Shown here piece by piece: positions 1 through 7,787 of a DNA stretch of 50,603 nucleotides. Source of the stretch: Bacteroidales bacterium (GTDB taxonomy: Bacteria; Bacteroidota; Bacteroidia; Bacteroidales; UBA12170). The stretch's first letter is position 1, and every line of letters starts with the position of its first letter. A program made the position numbers and the translations under genes. The notes beneath the pieces are model-generated. The model made no database searches, had not been told where the DNA came from, and saw nothing but the letters and a program-made list of their open reading frames with translations. The stretch is taken from assembly GCA_016744655.1 (NCBI GenBank), contig JADGDY010000013.1, forward strand, positions 1 to 50,603. Direction: 5' to 3'.

Positions 1-191
1 TAGTAAAATAGAGTAGTGTAAATTCTTAACGAAAGTATTACTTAGCTCTTAGATCACAAAATACTTATTTGATTTTAACGCCTATTTAGCAAATTTTGAA
101 TATCAATGCTAAACAGATATTTCATGGAGTCTTTTGTGGCATAAGAATCGTTTTTACAAGTTCAATATTTCTCAGAATTATTCCTGGGAAG
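1..191. other. Left edge, no gene seen
   Basis: No open reading frame or recognisable RNA is visible. The stretch is AT-rich and lies downstream of the minus-strand SMR gene, so it may hold that gene's 3' end region. I see no strong hairpin. Confidence 0.4.
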
Positions 192-518
192 CTAATTGGA
201 AACAACTTTTAATCCAATAATGGAAGCTATAAGAGTCGTAATAAAAAACAAGCGCCAAAATGTAGCTGGTTCATTGAAGATAAAAATACCGAGTAAAACT
301 GTTCCAACGGCTCCTATTCCTGTCCAAACGGCATAAGCCGTTCCAATGGGAAGTACTTGAGTGACTTTTACAAGAAGAATCATACTTATGGCTAAACATA
401 ATAAAAAACCGATATACCAATATATGGTTTCTGTTCCTGAGCTTTCTTTTGCTTTACCAAGGCAGGTGGCAAATGCTACTTCAAATAAACCAGCGATAAT
501 GAGTAATATCCAATTCAT
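192..518 (-). CDS. Small multidrug resistance (SMR) family exporter, Gdx/SugE-like
   Basis: A 108-aa protein with four hydrophobic helices, the usual SMR length. SMR proteins work in the inner membrane as antiparallel dimers that exchange protons for a small cation. The essential membrane Glu is at residue 13 (AGLFEVAFA), and the segment LPIGTAYAVWTGIGAVGT around residues 56-73 is the family signature. The overall match is closer to the SugE/Gdx branch, which exports guanidinium, than to EmrE, but substrate is inferred from similarity only. The start is the ATG at 516-518, about 20 nt from a TACCTTTG element (538-545). The SnoaL-like gene lies 47 bp upstream on the same strand. No guanidine riboswitch was recognised. 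Confidence 0.9.
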   Translation of the reverse strand: MNWILLIIAGLFEVAFATCLGKAKESSGTETIYWYIGFLLCLAISMILLVKVTQVLPIGTAYAVWTGIGAVGTVLLGIFIFNEPATFWRLFFITTLIASIIGLKVVSN

Positions 519-537
519 TATTTATCTTTTGTTTTTG

Positions 538-545
538 CAAAGGTA
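538..545 (-). promoter_or_regulatory. -7 element of the SMR gene promoter
   Basis: Read on the minus strand this is TACCTTTG, a full match to the Bacteroidota TAnnTTTG element. It would start transcription about 12-14 nt before the ATG. I found no convincing -33 TTTG. Confidence 0.45.
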
Positions 546-565
546 AATCAATTATTATACCCTGT

Positions 566-940
566 TTAGTACATGGTATTGGGATTGGCTGAATGTTTCG
601 GAATTTGTTGAATAGAATCCCAATGTTCCACAATTTTTCCTTCTTCAAACCTGAAAAAATCCATGGTGATATATTGTTCGTTTCCTGGCCATATTTGATG
701 GGTGTGAAGAGCCACTAAATCTCCCTCAGCTATGGTTCTCACAAAATCAATCGACTTATCAGGATATTCTCTTTTCATACGCGTAAAATAATCGATAAAT
801 CCTTGTGTTCCATCAGCAACATCTGGGTTATGTTGAATATAGTCCGAACCTACGTATTTATCAATAGCTTGTTTAGGATCACCCAGATATGCCATTTTGT
901 AGAATGCTATGGCATTGGCTTTATTTTGTTCTAAATTCAT
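566..940 (-). CDS. SnoaL-like (NTF2-fold) protein
   Basis: A 124-aa soluble protein without a signal peptide. It has the length and pattern of SnoaL-like polyketide-cyclase/NTF2-fold proteins: an N-terminal helix (NKANAIAFYKMAY), a YIQHNP motif at about residues 34-39, and a C-terminal strand pair FRFEEGKIVEHWD at about 96-108. Family members range from enzymes to small-ligand binders, so no reaction can be assigned. It starts at the ATG 938-940. A weak TACCTTTA box lies at 959-966. It is followed by the SMR gene on the same strand, which has its own promoter-like box, so a shared operon is uncertain. Confidence 0.8.
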   Translation of the reverse strand: MNLEQNKANAIAFYKMAYLGDPKQAIDKYVGSDYIQHNPDVADGTQGFIDYFTRMKREYPDKSIDFVRTIAEGDLVALHTHQIWPGNEQYITMDFFRFEEGKIVEHWDSIQQIPKHSANPNTMY

Positions 941-1362
941 GAATTGAGGTTTTATTGGTAAAGGTAAAGTTTATTTATTGAACCATTGTTTTTACCTTAT
1001 TTGTAGCTGATGATATCACGAGAGTTCTTTTAATCAATAACTGAAGTTTCGCATCTTACAGGTAAGGATATAAAGACCTGTAATATAGTGTTATGTATAC
1101 GCATCGGCTCTTAGTGTCTCTCTGTGACTACTTAGAGTCTCTTTGTGAAATACCTATTATACAGAGTTTCACAAAGAATGCATAAAGTTTCTCAAAGTTT
1201 AGTTTAATAAAAATGAATATTTTATACAGCTAATTTCTAACAAATAGGAACATTAAAAAATCGTATCTGATTTATTATTAATGATCAGTGAGGTCTGCGA
1301 AATTCCAGTCAATAAAATTGTTTCTTGTTCCGTTAGAGACTCAATTATTTTCCTACCTTGCA
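941..1362. other. Gene-free stretch before cassette 1
   Basis: No credible gene is present. The last 40 bases (from about 1327) resemble the bases upstream of cassette 2 (about 7184-7214): both have TTCCGTTAGA and end in CTTGCAG just before the ECF promoter, so the cassette homology extends upstream of the -35 element. A basal housekeeping promoter could lie here, but no full TAnnTTTG match is visible. Confidence 0.5.
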
Positions 1363-1390
1363 GGCAACCCCAAAGCACCAATTTTCGACT
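1363..1390 (+). promoter_or_regulatory. ECF-type promoter P1 (sigma gene, cassette 1)
   Basis: The -35 element GGCAACC (1363-1369) and -10 element CGACT (1386-1390) are separated by 16 nt. The ATG of the sigma gene begins 13 nt after the first base of the -10 element, so transcription should start at or next to the A of the ATG. This implies a leaderless message. Six further copies with identical spacing occur in this window. Confidence 0.75.
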
Positions 1391-1398
1391 AAACACAT

Positions 1399-1935
1399 AT
1401 GGAGTGGAACCTAGCTGATATCGTTAAATCTTGCAAGAAGCAAAATGCTCAGGCACAGCTAGCCTTGTTCCGCCATTATAAAAAGCAACTTCTGGGTTTA
1501 TGCTTGCGATATGTGAACAGCCGAGAAGTAGCAGAGGAGGTCTTAATGGATGCTTTTGTTACCATTTTCAAAACTATAAAATCACAAAAAGATGGCTCAT
1601 TCGAATCGTGGATGAAGTCGATTGTGGTGCATAAGGCTATTGATTATTTCAGGAAACATAAAAACGATCCCGCCTTTGAGGAGATAGAATATGTATTGGA
1701 TAAAAAAGTAGAAACTCATCAATCGGGACAATTAGAGCTCAATGAGTTGGTGAAATTTCTACAGTGCTTACCAGCAGGATATAGAATGGTTTTTAACCTC
1801 TATACCATAGAAGGATATCAACATAAAGAAATAGCAAAAAAGCTGGGGATTTCGGTAAATACTTCCAAATCGCAATTGCATAAAGCCAAACTCAAACTTC
1901 AAGAGATATTGCAGAAAGGAGGTTATCATGCCTAA
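1399..1935 (+). CDS. ECF RNA polymerase sigma factor (cassette 1)
   Basis: A 178-aa sigma-70 family protein of extracytoplasmic-function type. Region 2 is at about residues 22-92 (FRHYKKQLLGL, EVAEEVLMDAF, SFESWMKSIVVHKAIDYFRKHK). Region 4 is at about 118-172 with the helix-turn-helix YQHKEIAKKLGISVNTSKSQ. The acidic linker between the regions is short. It is about 60-70% identical by eye to the sigma factors at 7251 and 12526. The gene starts at the ATG 1399, only 13 nt after the start of the -10 element. Its last 8 bases overlap the start of the next gene, a putative dual-membrane anti-sigma factor. The same promoter type precedes the sigma gene itself, so it should activate its own transcription. 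Confidence 0.92.
   Translation: MEWNLADIVKSCKKQNAQAQLALFRHYKKQLLGLCLRYVNSREVAEEVLMDAFVTIFKTIKSQKDGSFESWMKSIVVHKAIDYFRKHKNDPAFEEIEYVLDKKVETHQSGQLELNELVKFLQCLPAGYRMVFNLYTIEGYQHKEIAKKLGISVNTSKSQLHKAKLKLQEILQKGGYHA
1914..1927 (+). promoter_or_regulatory. Strong Shine-Dalgarno site for translational coupling, cassette 1
   Basis: GAAAGGAGG (1914-1922) lies 5 nt before the ATG at 1928, inside the last codons of the sigma gene. It decides the downstream start. The identical 9-mer and spacing are found in cassettes 2 and 3, although Bacteroidota genes seldom use Shine-Dalgarno pairing. Confidence 0.75.
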
Positions 1936-3469
1936 GCAAGTGGATTTAGATCAATTGTTTAATCGCGATTTTGATAACTATAAACCCGAAACTTCATCGG
2001 CCTTTGATGTGGCCATGGAAAAGAAGGTGAAGCAAATGCAGAGAATCAGATACTTTAAATGGTTCCTATTTATTGTTATGGTTTCTGGGGCACTAACGGC
2101 TTCTATCCTTTTCATGAATAAGGTTAGTAAGGCAGATCACCTTCATACTACTCAACTCATTAAACCCAAAACAGCTAACGAGGAAATTCAACCAAAAGCG
2201 ACAAAGAAGAAAGACAAAAAAGAGCAACAGTTTATTCAAAAACCAGCTACTGATGAGGTAGAAGAAATCCTCATAAAAGAGACTCCTCAGGAAAAAAATA
2301 TAAAGAATGAAGTGGTAACGAATAGGAGCATTGAAGTTAAAGGAGTTTTAGATGAAAGTTCCGAAACATTGGTTTTTGAAAGACTTATTTCAGGCCAAAT
2401 AAACAGTCATATTAAGTATTCCCGTAAAGAATTAAGTTTAACAAAAGAGTTAACTAATAATATACCATCAATTATCATAAAGGAAGAAATACCTAAACCA
2501 AAGAAAAAACAGAAAAAGAAGAAGAAACCGAGTCCTGAAAAATCTAAACAAACCAAAAGAAAAAAGAAACAAAAAAAGGAGGAGGTTCTGATTACTCAAT
2601 CAAGTCTTGAAATTGAAAAAAAGGTTTCAAATAGAGATTTACGAAAGCAAAAAAGGAGCAACGAGAAGTTTCAGAACAAAGCCACAGTGGCAATGGTTCC
2701 AAAAGCTCGAAAAGAAAGAAAACCATCAAGCTTTTCTGCAAGCATAGAGTTTGGTTTTTCTCCCATATTCTTTAAAAACATGGCCGTTCCTTATGAACCC
2801 AACAAAGACACTGTAACTTTCTTTATCACCAATAAAAAAGCTAAAATCTCCTACGATTACGGAGTGGAGTTCCTCTTTAAACAAGTGGATAGTGATTGGA
2901 GTATTAAAACTGGATTGCATTATCAAAAACTTAACGAGGAAATTGACTATTATTTCCAAAAGGACAGAATAAACGAGGAATTAAGTCACTGGCAATACGA
3001 TTCTATTTTTGAATATCACATTGATCCGCCTGTTCACGATACCATATTGGTAAGGGTAGATTCCTCCTATTATGAGCATTGGACATCGGATGTGAGTCAA
3101 AAAAAGCACATTAATCAATACAGCTATTTGAATATTCCATTATTAATAGGCTATCAAATAAAAATTCCAGATAGCCGATTTTATGTGAATGTATTGGCGG
3201 GAGCAAACTTATCCATATTACTTCAAAACCAAGGTTTTTATTATGATGAATTTGGATATATACTCCCTTATGAGAAAAAGCAAAAAGCGGTATTCAATTG
3301 GGCCTTAACAGCACAAATGAGTATTTATTACCAATGGAAAAAAATGGGGATTTATGCCAAGCCCAAGCTGCAGTTCCAAATGAAAGAAAAACATCTGGAT
3401 TCCAACTTCGAGAAAAGGCAATATCTAATTTATGGTTTGGAGTTCGGAGTTAATTTCAAATTATTTTAA
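1928..3469 (+). CDS. Putative dual-membrane-spanning anti-sigma factor with outer-membrane beta-barrel (cassette 1)
   Basis: A 513-aa protein with a composite layout. Residues 1-42 are cytoplasmic, with the segment LDQLFNRDFDNYKPETS, shared with the paralogues and likely to bind sigma. One transmembrane helix spans about 45-63. Residues 65-267 form a charged, low-complexity periplasmic linker with a very Lys-rich stretch at 190-218. Residues 268-513 are an outer-membrane beta-barrel of alternating strands ending GVNFKLF, a typical C-terminal Phe beta-signal. There is no N-terminal signal peptide, so the inner-membrane helix anchors the protein while the barrel inserts in the outer membrane. 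This is the architecture of Dma anti-sigma factors described in Bacteroides. The anti-sigma role is inferred from architecture and from the 8-nt overlap with the sigma gene. Confidence 0.8.
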   Translation: MPKQVDLDQLFNRDFDNYKPETSSAFDVAMEKKVKQMQRIRYFKWFLFIVMVSGALTASILFMNKVSKADHLHTTQLIKPKTANEEIQPKATKKKDKKEQQFIQKPATDEVEEILIKETPQEKNIKNEVVTNRSIEVKGVLDESSETLVFERLISGQINSHIKYSRKELSLTKELTNNIPSIIIKEEIPKPKKKQKKKKKPSPEKSKQTKRKKKQKKEEVLITQSSLEIEKKVSNRDLRKQKRSNEKFQNKATVAMVPKARKERKPSSFSASIEFGFSPIFFKNMAVPYEPNKDTVTFFITNKKAKISYDYGVEFLFKQVDSDWSIKTGLHYQKLNEEIDYYFQKDRINEELSHWQYDSIFEYHIDPPVHDTILVRVDSSYYEHWTSDVSQKKHINQYSYLNIPLLIGYQIKIPDSRFYVNVLAGANLSILLQNQGFYYDEFGYILPYEKKQKAVFNWALTAQMSIYYQWKKMGIYAKPKLQFQMKEKHLDSNFEKRQYLIYGLEFGVNFKLF

Positions 3470-3475
3470 TGCTCA

Positions 3476-3503
3476 GGCACCCTAGCTTGCTAAATTTACG
3501 ACT
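3476..3503 (+). promoter_or_regulatory. Orphan ECF-type promoter P1' (cassette 1)
   Basis: GGCACCC (3476-3482), 16 nt, CGACT (3499-3503). It starts 7 nt after the stop codon of the beta-barrel gene and is exactly 300 nt upstream of the matching promoter of the surface gene. No open reading frame follows it before the terminator at 3581-3613, so it would yield only a ~100-nt transcript. Confidence 0.65.
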
Positions 3504-3510
3504 TAGCTTA

Positions 3511-3613
3511 TATAAATTAACAATGGATGTTTTCTCCTCAGTCAATATCCTAATTCGATTATAATTACGATTAATTTTAGCTCCCTCATCAATTTATTTG
3601 GTGGGGGTTTATT
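3511..3613 (+). ncRNA. Possible ~100-nt transcript (small RNA or deletion scar)
   Basis: This is the interval between the expected start of the orphan ECF promoter and the terminator at 3581-3613. From about 3519 the sequence is homologous to the bases directly after the stop codon of the cassette 2 surface gene (from about 11223). A surface gene therefore seems to have been removed cleanly, leaving promoter joined to terminator. Whether the product has any function is unknown. Confidence 0.35.
3581..3613 (+). terminator. Rho-independent terminator
   Basis: CCCTCATCA (3583-3591) pairs with TGGTGGGGG (3599-3607), nine pairs including two G-U, with a 7-nt loop and a T-rich tail. The same hairpin follows the surface gene of cassette 2, and a related one follows cassette 3. 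Confidence 0.75.
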
Positions 3614-3765
3614 CATTCATTTCTTTTATGCCAAAAGAAACGAACCAAAGAATGGGCAAATTTTTCAAGGTGTTGCTATTCTCCCTACGGTTGAATATCA
3701 CCATTCAATTCCAGACGGAATCAGGCATTACACTGTGAAAAATGTAGAGTATACCGGGAGATTTT
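3611..3765 (+). repeat. Intergenic direct repeat, copy 1
   Basis: About 150 bp that resembles 11871-12035. Shared blocks include AAAAGAAACGAA, CATTTTTCAAGGTGTT-like and ACACTGTGAAAAATG segments. Coding potential is poor in both copies. Its origin is unknown. Confidence 0.6.
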
Positions 3766-3775
3766 TTAAACCTCA

Positions 3776-3803
3776 GGCACCCTCGCCAATAGAATTTACG
3801 ACT
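3776..3803 (+). promoter_or_regulatory. ECF-type promoter P2 (surface gene, cassette 1)
   Basis: GGCACCC (3776-3782), 16 nt, CGACT (3799-3803). It should give a leader of about 22-25 nt before the ATG at 3834. A perfect 10-bp inverted repeat, CAATAGAATT (3787-3796) and AATTCTATTG (3821-3830), flanks the -10 element and the transcription start. Confidence 0.75.
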
Positions 3804-3833
3804 AAACATATATAAACACCAATTCTATTGATT

Positions 3834-5894
3834 ATGAAAAAACTCGTTTTACCTGTCTTTATGCTTTTTGCTTATGTCGTATCATTTTCACAACAAAGTC
3901 AAATTGCTCAGCCAGATACTGTTATTGCAAAGTTTGGAGAAGTTTTAACATTCAATCCACTAATAAACGATTTTGATCCCTTGGGGAATCCAATTTTTAT
4001 CGATTCTGTTTATTCTCATGATGTGGATATATTATCTTTTAATGATTCATTGATCACTTTTAGAATGTGCGACTTTTCATTATGGAAAAATGAATTAAGA
4101 TATAGAGTTTTTGATACAATATCTATCCTAAACTATGCTGCAAGAGTTAGTGTTTTTCCTGAAGTGATTTTCGATACATTAAAAGCTAATGATATTAAAG
4201 CTACCATATATCCAAGTAATATGCAATTTTGGAATGGATTCTTTAATAAAAATTTTACTATTAGGAAGGAATCACGCCCTCAGTATTTTTATCCGGCGGA
4301 TAGTTTAACTTCAACCATGTTTACTTATGGATTATGGATGGGAGGTATTAATACTCAAAATGAAGAATTGCACCTCGCAGGTGAAAGATACAATCAAGCT
4401 GGAATAGATTTTTGGCCAGGCCCTTTAACAGATGATGGTTTCGCCTTGTCTGATTCTATTAATGCGGGTAAATGGTGTAGAACTTGGAAAGTAACCAAAG
4501 AAGATATTAAATATCATTTGGGAAATTATAATAAGCCTAACTATATCATGATGGAAGCCATATCTTCTTGGCCTGCACATGGTGATATTAATATAGGTCA
4601 AGCTGAATTTTTAGCTCCATTTGTTGATGTGAATTTAAACTCAGTTTATGAACCTGAGAATGGAGACTATCCATTAATAAAAGGAGATGAATCAGTATTT
4701 TTTATCTATAATGATCATCTCGAACATTCAGAAACAGAAGGGAATAGGATAGGTGTTGAAATACACTGCATGGCATGGGCTTTTGGCGGTGAACAAAGTG
4801 AACAATTAAATTCCACAGTTTTTTATTCGTATAAAATATTTAATCGAAGTATGATTACTTATGATGGTTTTTATGTCGGTTCTTTTTCTGATTTTGATAT
4901 TGGTAGCCCAGATGATGATTATGTAGGGTGTAATGTTGAAAACAGCTATTATTTTGCATATAATGGAAGAGATTATGATCTTGGTTTTACAACTGTTGAC
5001 GGATGGAGGGTTTATGGTTATCATGATAAAATTCCTTCTCAAGCCACCTGTTTTTTAGGAGGCCCATTAATGAATGGTGATAACAAAGATAATCCCAATG
5101 GCGCTTGTGATGAGAGCATTAATGGAGTTGGTTTTGGGGATGGAATTATTGATAATGAACGATTAGGTATGGGTCATTTTCTTTATTATAGTAATGGAGG
5201 ACCTATACATCAATCTGCTCCCATTTCGGATATTGAATACTATAATCATTTGCAAGGAGTTTGGAAAGATGCTCATGAAATGGTTTATGGTGGAAATGCA
5301 CATCCAAGTACTGGAGGAGATAGTATATACCCATGTCGATATATGTGGCCAGGAGATTCCGATCCTTGTTATTATGGAACTGGAGGAATAGAACCATCTT
5401 GGGATAGTCTTTGGACAGAAGAAACAACAGGTAACCAACCGTATGATAGGAGAGGCTTAGGCAGCGTTGGCCCTTTCACCTTCGAAGCAGGAGCAGTGCA
5501 ATATCTTGACATAGCACTAGTAACAGCACCAGGAGGACAAGAAAAAAACAGCAAAGACCTTTTAGAGGATTATGTAGCCAGTATTAGAGAAGAATATTTA
5601 AAAAATCCTGAAGAATTCGGCAATCAATATGTAGGCATAGAGGAGGCCATAGAAAAAGAAACTTCACTAGAAATCTACCCCAATCCTGTAAATGGAGATT
5701 TTGTCTATTTCGATTTGCCACTAGCTAATTCAGTCGATTATAAAATATACAATGCTGCAGGGCAAATCATTCTTTCAGGTCTGTTACCAAAGCAAAAGCA
5801 ACAAAACCTGTTTCTAGGAGGCATAGAGTCGGGATGGTATATTTTAGAAGTACAAGCAGGAAAGAGTATATATAGAAGTAAATTGATTAAATAG
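3834..5894 (+). CDS. T9SS-exported surface protein, type A sorting domain (cassette 1)
   Basis: A 686-aa protein using the ATG at 3834; an upstream TTG at 3828 is less likely. The signal peptide is at about residues 1-20 (ends VSFSQ). Residues about 24-90 look like a cadherin/Ig-type module (FNPLINDFDPLGNP). The large central region has calcium-loop-like motifs such as FVDVNLNSVYEPENGDYP. The last ~75 residues are a T9SS type A sorting domain (IYPNPVNGDF ... YRSKLIK). It would cross the outer membrane by the T9SS and be attached or released at the surface. The central region matches the cassette 2 protein moderately and the C-terminal ~130 residues match it closely. Its promoter matches that of the adjacent sigma gene, so it is a likely regulon target and possible ligand of the barrel. 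Confidence 0.85.
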   Translation: MKKLVLPVFMLFAYVVSFSQQSQIAQPDTVIAKFGEVLTFNPLINDFDPLGNPIFIDSVYSHDVDILSFNDSLITFRMCDFSLWKNELRYRVFDTISILNYAARVSVFPEVIFDTLKANDIKATIYPSNMQFWNGFFNKNFTIRKESRPQYFYPADSLTSTMFTYGLWMGGINTQNEELHLAGERYNQAGIDFWPGPLTDDGFALSDSINAGKWCRTWKVTKEDIKYHLGNYNKPNYIMMEAISSWPAHGDINIGQAEFLAPFVDVNLNSVYEPENGDYPLIKGDESVFFIYNDHLEHSETEGNRIGVEIHCMAWAFGGEQSEQLNSTVFYSYKIFNRSMITYDGFYVGSFSDFDIGSPDDDYVGCNVENSYYFAYNGRDYDLGFTTVDGWRVYGYHDKIPSQATCFLGGPLMNGDNKDNPNGACDESINGVGFGDGIIDNERLGMGHFLYYSNGGPIHQSAPISDIEYYNHLQGVWKDAHEMVYGGNAHPSTGGDSIYPCRYMWPGDSDPCYYGTGGIEPSWDSLWTEETTGNQPYDRRGLGSVGPFTFEAGAVQYLDIALVTAPGGQEKNSKDLLEDYVASIREEYLKNPEEFGNQYVGIEEAIEKETSLEIYPNPVNGDFVYFDLPLANSVDYKIYNAAGQIILSGLLPKQKQQNLFLGGIESGWYILEVQAGKSIYRSKLIK

Positions 5895-5907
5895 AATAAG
5901 CGAGAGT

Positions 5908-6453
5908 TTATCCAACAATAAAGAGTTTATCCAATATGGAAGTAATTCTATCAAATGCTTGCTTAAAGCTACGATTAGATGAGATTTCAGCACTTTTAAA
6001 AGCTAGTTCATCTAACTCTTTTCCTTCACCCATAGTAATGGTATCTTCTATGATATTTTCCCCATTTCTATAGTCAATAATTTTTACATCATATTTAGTA
6101 TATGCTATATATATGCCTGAATAAAAAGTAACATCATATTTAAGAAAATCTATTTTCAAAGTTAGATTACCTTTTATTGGTTTCTCTTCAAATTTATTCT
6201 CTTCAAGAACGGTAATTTTTATACTTGGATACGATCGTCTTAAACAGTTTGTAAATTCAGCAAATATTTCAGATTTTGTACATTTCTCATTTAATTCTTT
6301 TTCATAAACCCTGCTATCTTTAAATACAATTGATAGTTCAGCATCTTTTAAATTTAATCTTTCTTGAGTTTTTATGTCTGGAAAGAAAACTAAGCTTTGG
6401 CTAATCCCCCAAAATGGCAAAATAATCAGTAATACGAACCATATATTTTTCAT
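5908..6453 (-). CDS. Hypothetical secreted protein
   Basis: A 181-aa protein with a clear signal peptide (MKNIWFVLLIILPFWGISQS). I do not recognise the family. The mature part alternates charged and hydrophobic strands and could be a small periplasmic or surface beta-rich domain (TLKIDFLKYDVTFYSGIYIAYTKYDVKII). It is convergent with the cassette 1 surface gene, with only 13 bp between the stops. A 13-bp direct repeat (AGAGTTTATCCAA at 5903-5915 and 5922-5934) straddles its 3' end. No -7 element was found upstream. It interrupts the run of plus-strand cassettes and is probably not part of them. Confidence 0.75.
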   Translation of the reverse strand: MKNIWFVLLIILPFWGISQSLVFFPDIKTQERLNLKDAELSIVFKDSRVYEKELNEKCTKSEIFAEFTNCLRRSYPSIKITVLEENKFEEKPIKGNLTLKIDFLKYDVTFYSGIYIAYTKYDVKIIDYRNGENIIEDTITMGEGKELDELAFKSAEISSNRSFKQAFDRITSILDKLFIVG

Positions 6454-6844
6454 AATTAATAAGTTTTAATTTTCCCCTACTCATTTGGCTTTTCGGTATC
6501 GCCTCGTTTTTTTAGTGGGTCCGATCTCCACGTTTGTATTAAATATCAAGTTAGGTGGTTTATTAATCTCCCCTATATTTTTCAAATACACCATAACTAG
6601 ATTTTAAGGAGTTTTTCCTTGATATTGTTCTTCGAAATCAAATGATTAAAACTCTAATCTAAATCCTTTAATAGTAAAGTTACATTGATTTCTTCAAAAA
6701 AATAATGCATTATGGGTGTTTTCTATTATGTATTGATCAGAAAATATTGTATTTTAATCTTACTTGTTTGGCTTGCTTTTAGAGTGGTTTTGGTAGCGCT
6801 TATTTCAATTATTGAGGTGTTTGGATAAGTACTCCAACATGAAT

Positions 6845-6868
6845 AGCCTCGAGTTTCAACTCGGGGCT
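6845..6868. repeat. Hairpin-forming inverted repeat
   Basis: An 11-nt arm, a 2-nt centre and an 11-nt arm with one G-U-type mismatch. No T-tract follows, so it is not an obvious terminator. It sits 20 bp from the palindromic element at 6889. Confidence 0.5.
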
Positions 6869-6888
6869 ATGAATCCGTCAAGAATTTT

Positions 6889-6936
6889 AAGTCGGCCAGA
6901 AGGTTTGGTTTCGAAGACAATAATTTATGCCGACTT
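6889..6936. repeat. ~47-bp palindromic element, copy A (reverse orientation)
   Basis: The ends are AAGTCGGC and GCCGACTT, a perfect 8-bp inverted repeat, with an AT-rich interior containing CCAGAAG. Read in reverse it lines up with the copies at 11457-11502 and 12149-12195. It resembles a REP- or MITE-like intergenic element. No transposase is nearby. Confidence 0.6.
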
Positions 6937-7214
6937 GTTTCCTTTGTGTTTCTTGATAATTGGCAGCTTTTAGAACCCCTGATATTACTGATTTTATAGA
7001 TGTTGTGCTGCTGATGTATTGGTGCATCATCGTTTCAATCCTCTGAAAATTTGGTTTTTAAATGGTATTAAAGCTTAGCATTACATTCCGCACAGCCTCC
7101 TTGAAAAACATAATAACAACAGACTCTGCAATAAAAATAGAATGCACTTCGAAAAGCAATTTGATAATTATTGTCATGCATTCCGTTAGAATGAGGAATA
7201 TTTTTTATCTTGCA

Positions 7215-7242
7215 GACAACCCCTATAGTCTAAAATTCGATT
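7215..7242 (+). promoter_or_regulatory. ECF-type promoter P3 (sigma gene, cassette 2)
   Basis: GACAACC (7215-7221), 16 nt, CGATT (7238-7242). The ATG begins 13 nt after the first base of the -10 element, exactly as in cassettes 1 and 3, predicting a leaderless message. The extended sequence ACAACCCCTATA is shared with the promoter of the cassette 2 surface gene. Confidence 0.75.
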
Positions 7243-7250
7243 AAACACAT

Positions 7251-7787
7251 ATGGAGTGGAACCAATCTGAAATTATAGAAGCCTGCAAAAAGCAAGATGA
7301 GCAAGCACAGATGGCTTTGTTTCACCGTTATAGGAGGCAGTTTCATGGATTGGTTTTAAGGTACGTAAACCATAAAGAAGTGGCTGAGGAGGTGTTAATG
7401 GATGCATTCATAATCATATTTTCTAGAATTAAAGTCTATAAGGATCAATCTTTCGAATCTTGGATGAAATCCATAGTGGTTCATAAATCCATAGATTATT
7501 ATCGGAAGCACAAAAACGATCCTATTTTTACTGATATCGATAGTGAAGAAAGTCTCGGTTCAACCAACAACGGAACAAGTAAAATAGAAACCGAAGATCT
7601 TTTAAAAATGTTACATTTCCTGCCTGCTGGCTATCGTATGGTTTTTAATTTACATACTATTGAAGGATATCAACATAAGGAGATTGCTAAACAACTTGGG
7701 ATTTCTGTAAATACTTCAAAAACACAATTGCATAAAGCCAAATTAAAACTACAAGGAATACTTGAGAAAGGAGGATATAATGGATAA
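7251..7787 (+). CDS. ECF RNA polymerase sigma factor (cassette 2)
   Basis: A 178-aa paralogue of the sigma factor at 1399. Region 2 includes EVAEEVLMDAFIIIF and SFESWMKSIVVHKSIDYYRKHK. Region 4 includes YQHKEIAKQLGISVNTSKTQLHKAKLK. The recognition helix is nearly the same as in cassette 1 and differs from cassette 3, in line with the similar -35 elements of cassettes 1 and 2. The start is the ATG at 7251, directly after the promoter. The gene overlaps the next one by 8 nt. It probably drives its own promoter and that of the surface gene at 9229; cross-talk with cassette 1 is plausible. Confidence 0.92.
   Translation: MEWNQSEIIEACKKQDEQAQMALFHRYRRQFHGLVLRYVNHKEVAEEVLMDAFIIIFSRIKVYKDQSFESWMKSIVVHKSIDYYRKHKNDPIFTDIDSEESLGSTNNGTSKIETEDLLKMLHFLPAGYRMVFNLHTIEGYQHKEIAKQLGISVNTSKTQLHKAKLKLQGILEKGGYNG
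7766..7779 (+). promoter_or_regulatory. Strong Shine-Dalgarno site for translational coupling, cassette 2
   Basis: GAAAGGAGG (7766-7774) with a 5-nt spacer precedes the ATG at 7780. This supports 7780 rather than the in-frame TTG at 7762 as the start of the beta-barrel gene. Confidence 0.75.

Larger units (their letters stand above)
6454..7214. other. Gene-free stretch between cassettes 1 and 2
   Basis: No credible gene. A short ORF-like frame near 7062-7244 runs into the cassette 2 promoter and lacks protein character. The stretch contains a hairpin with arms AGCCTCGAGTT/AACTCGGGGCT (6845-6868) and one copy of the ~47-bp palindromic element (6889-6936). It looks like a place where small repeats accumulate. 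Confidence 0.5.

Noticed and set aside
516..600. Guanidine riboswitch before the Gdx/SugE-like gene
   Set aside because: The distance between the -7 element and the ATG is only about 20 nt, too short for a riboswitch.
7062..7244. 60-codon open frame before cassette 2
   Set aside because: Runs through the -35 and -10 elements of the ECF promoter and has no domain or ribosome-binding site.
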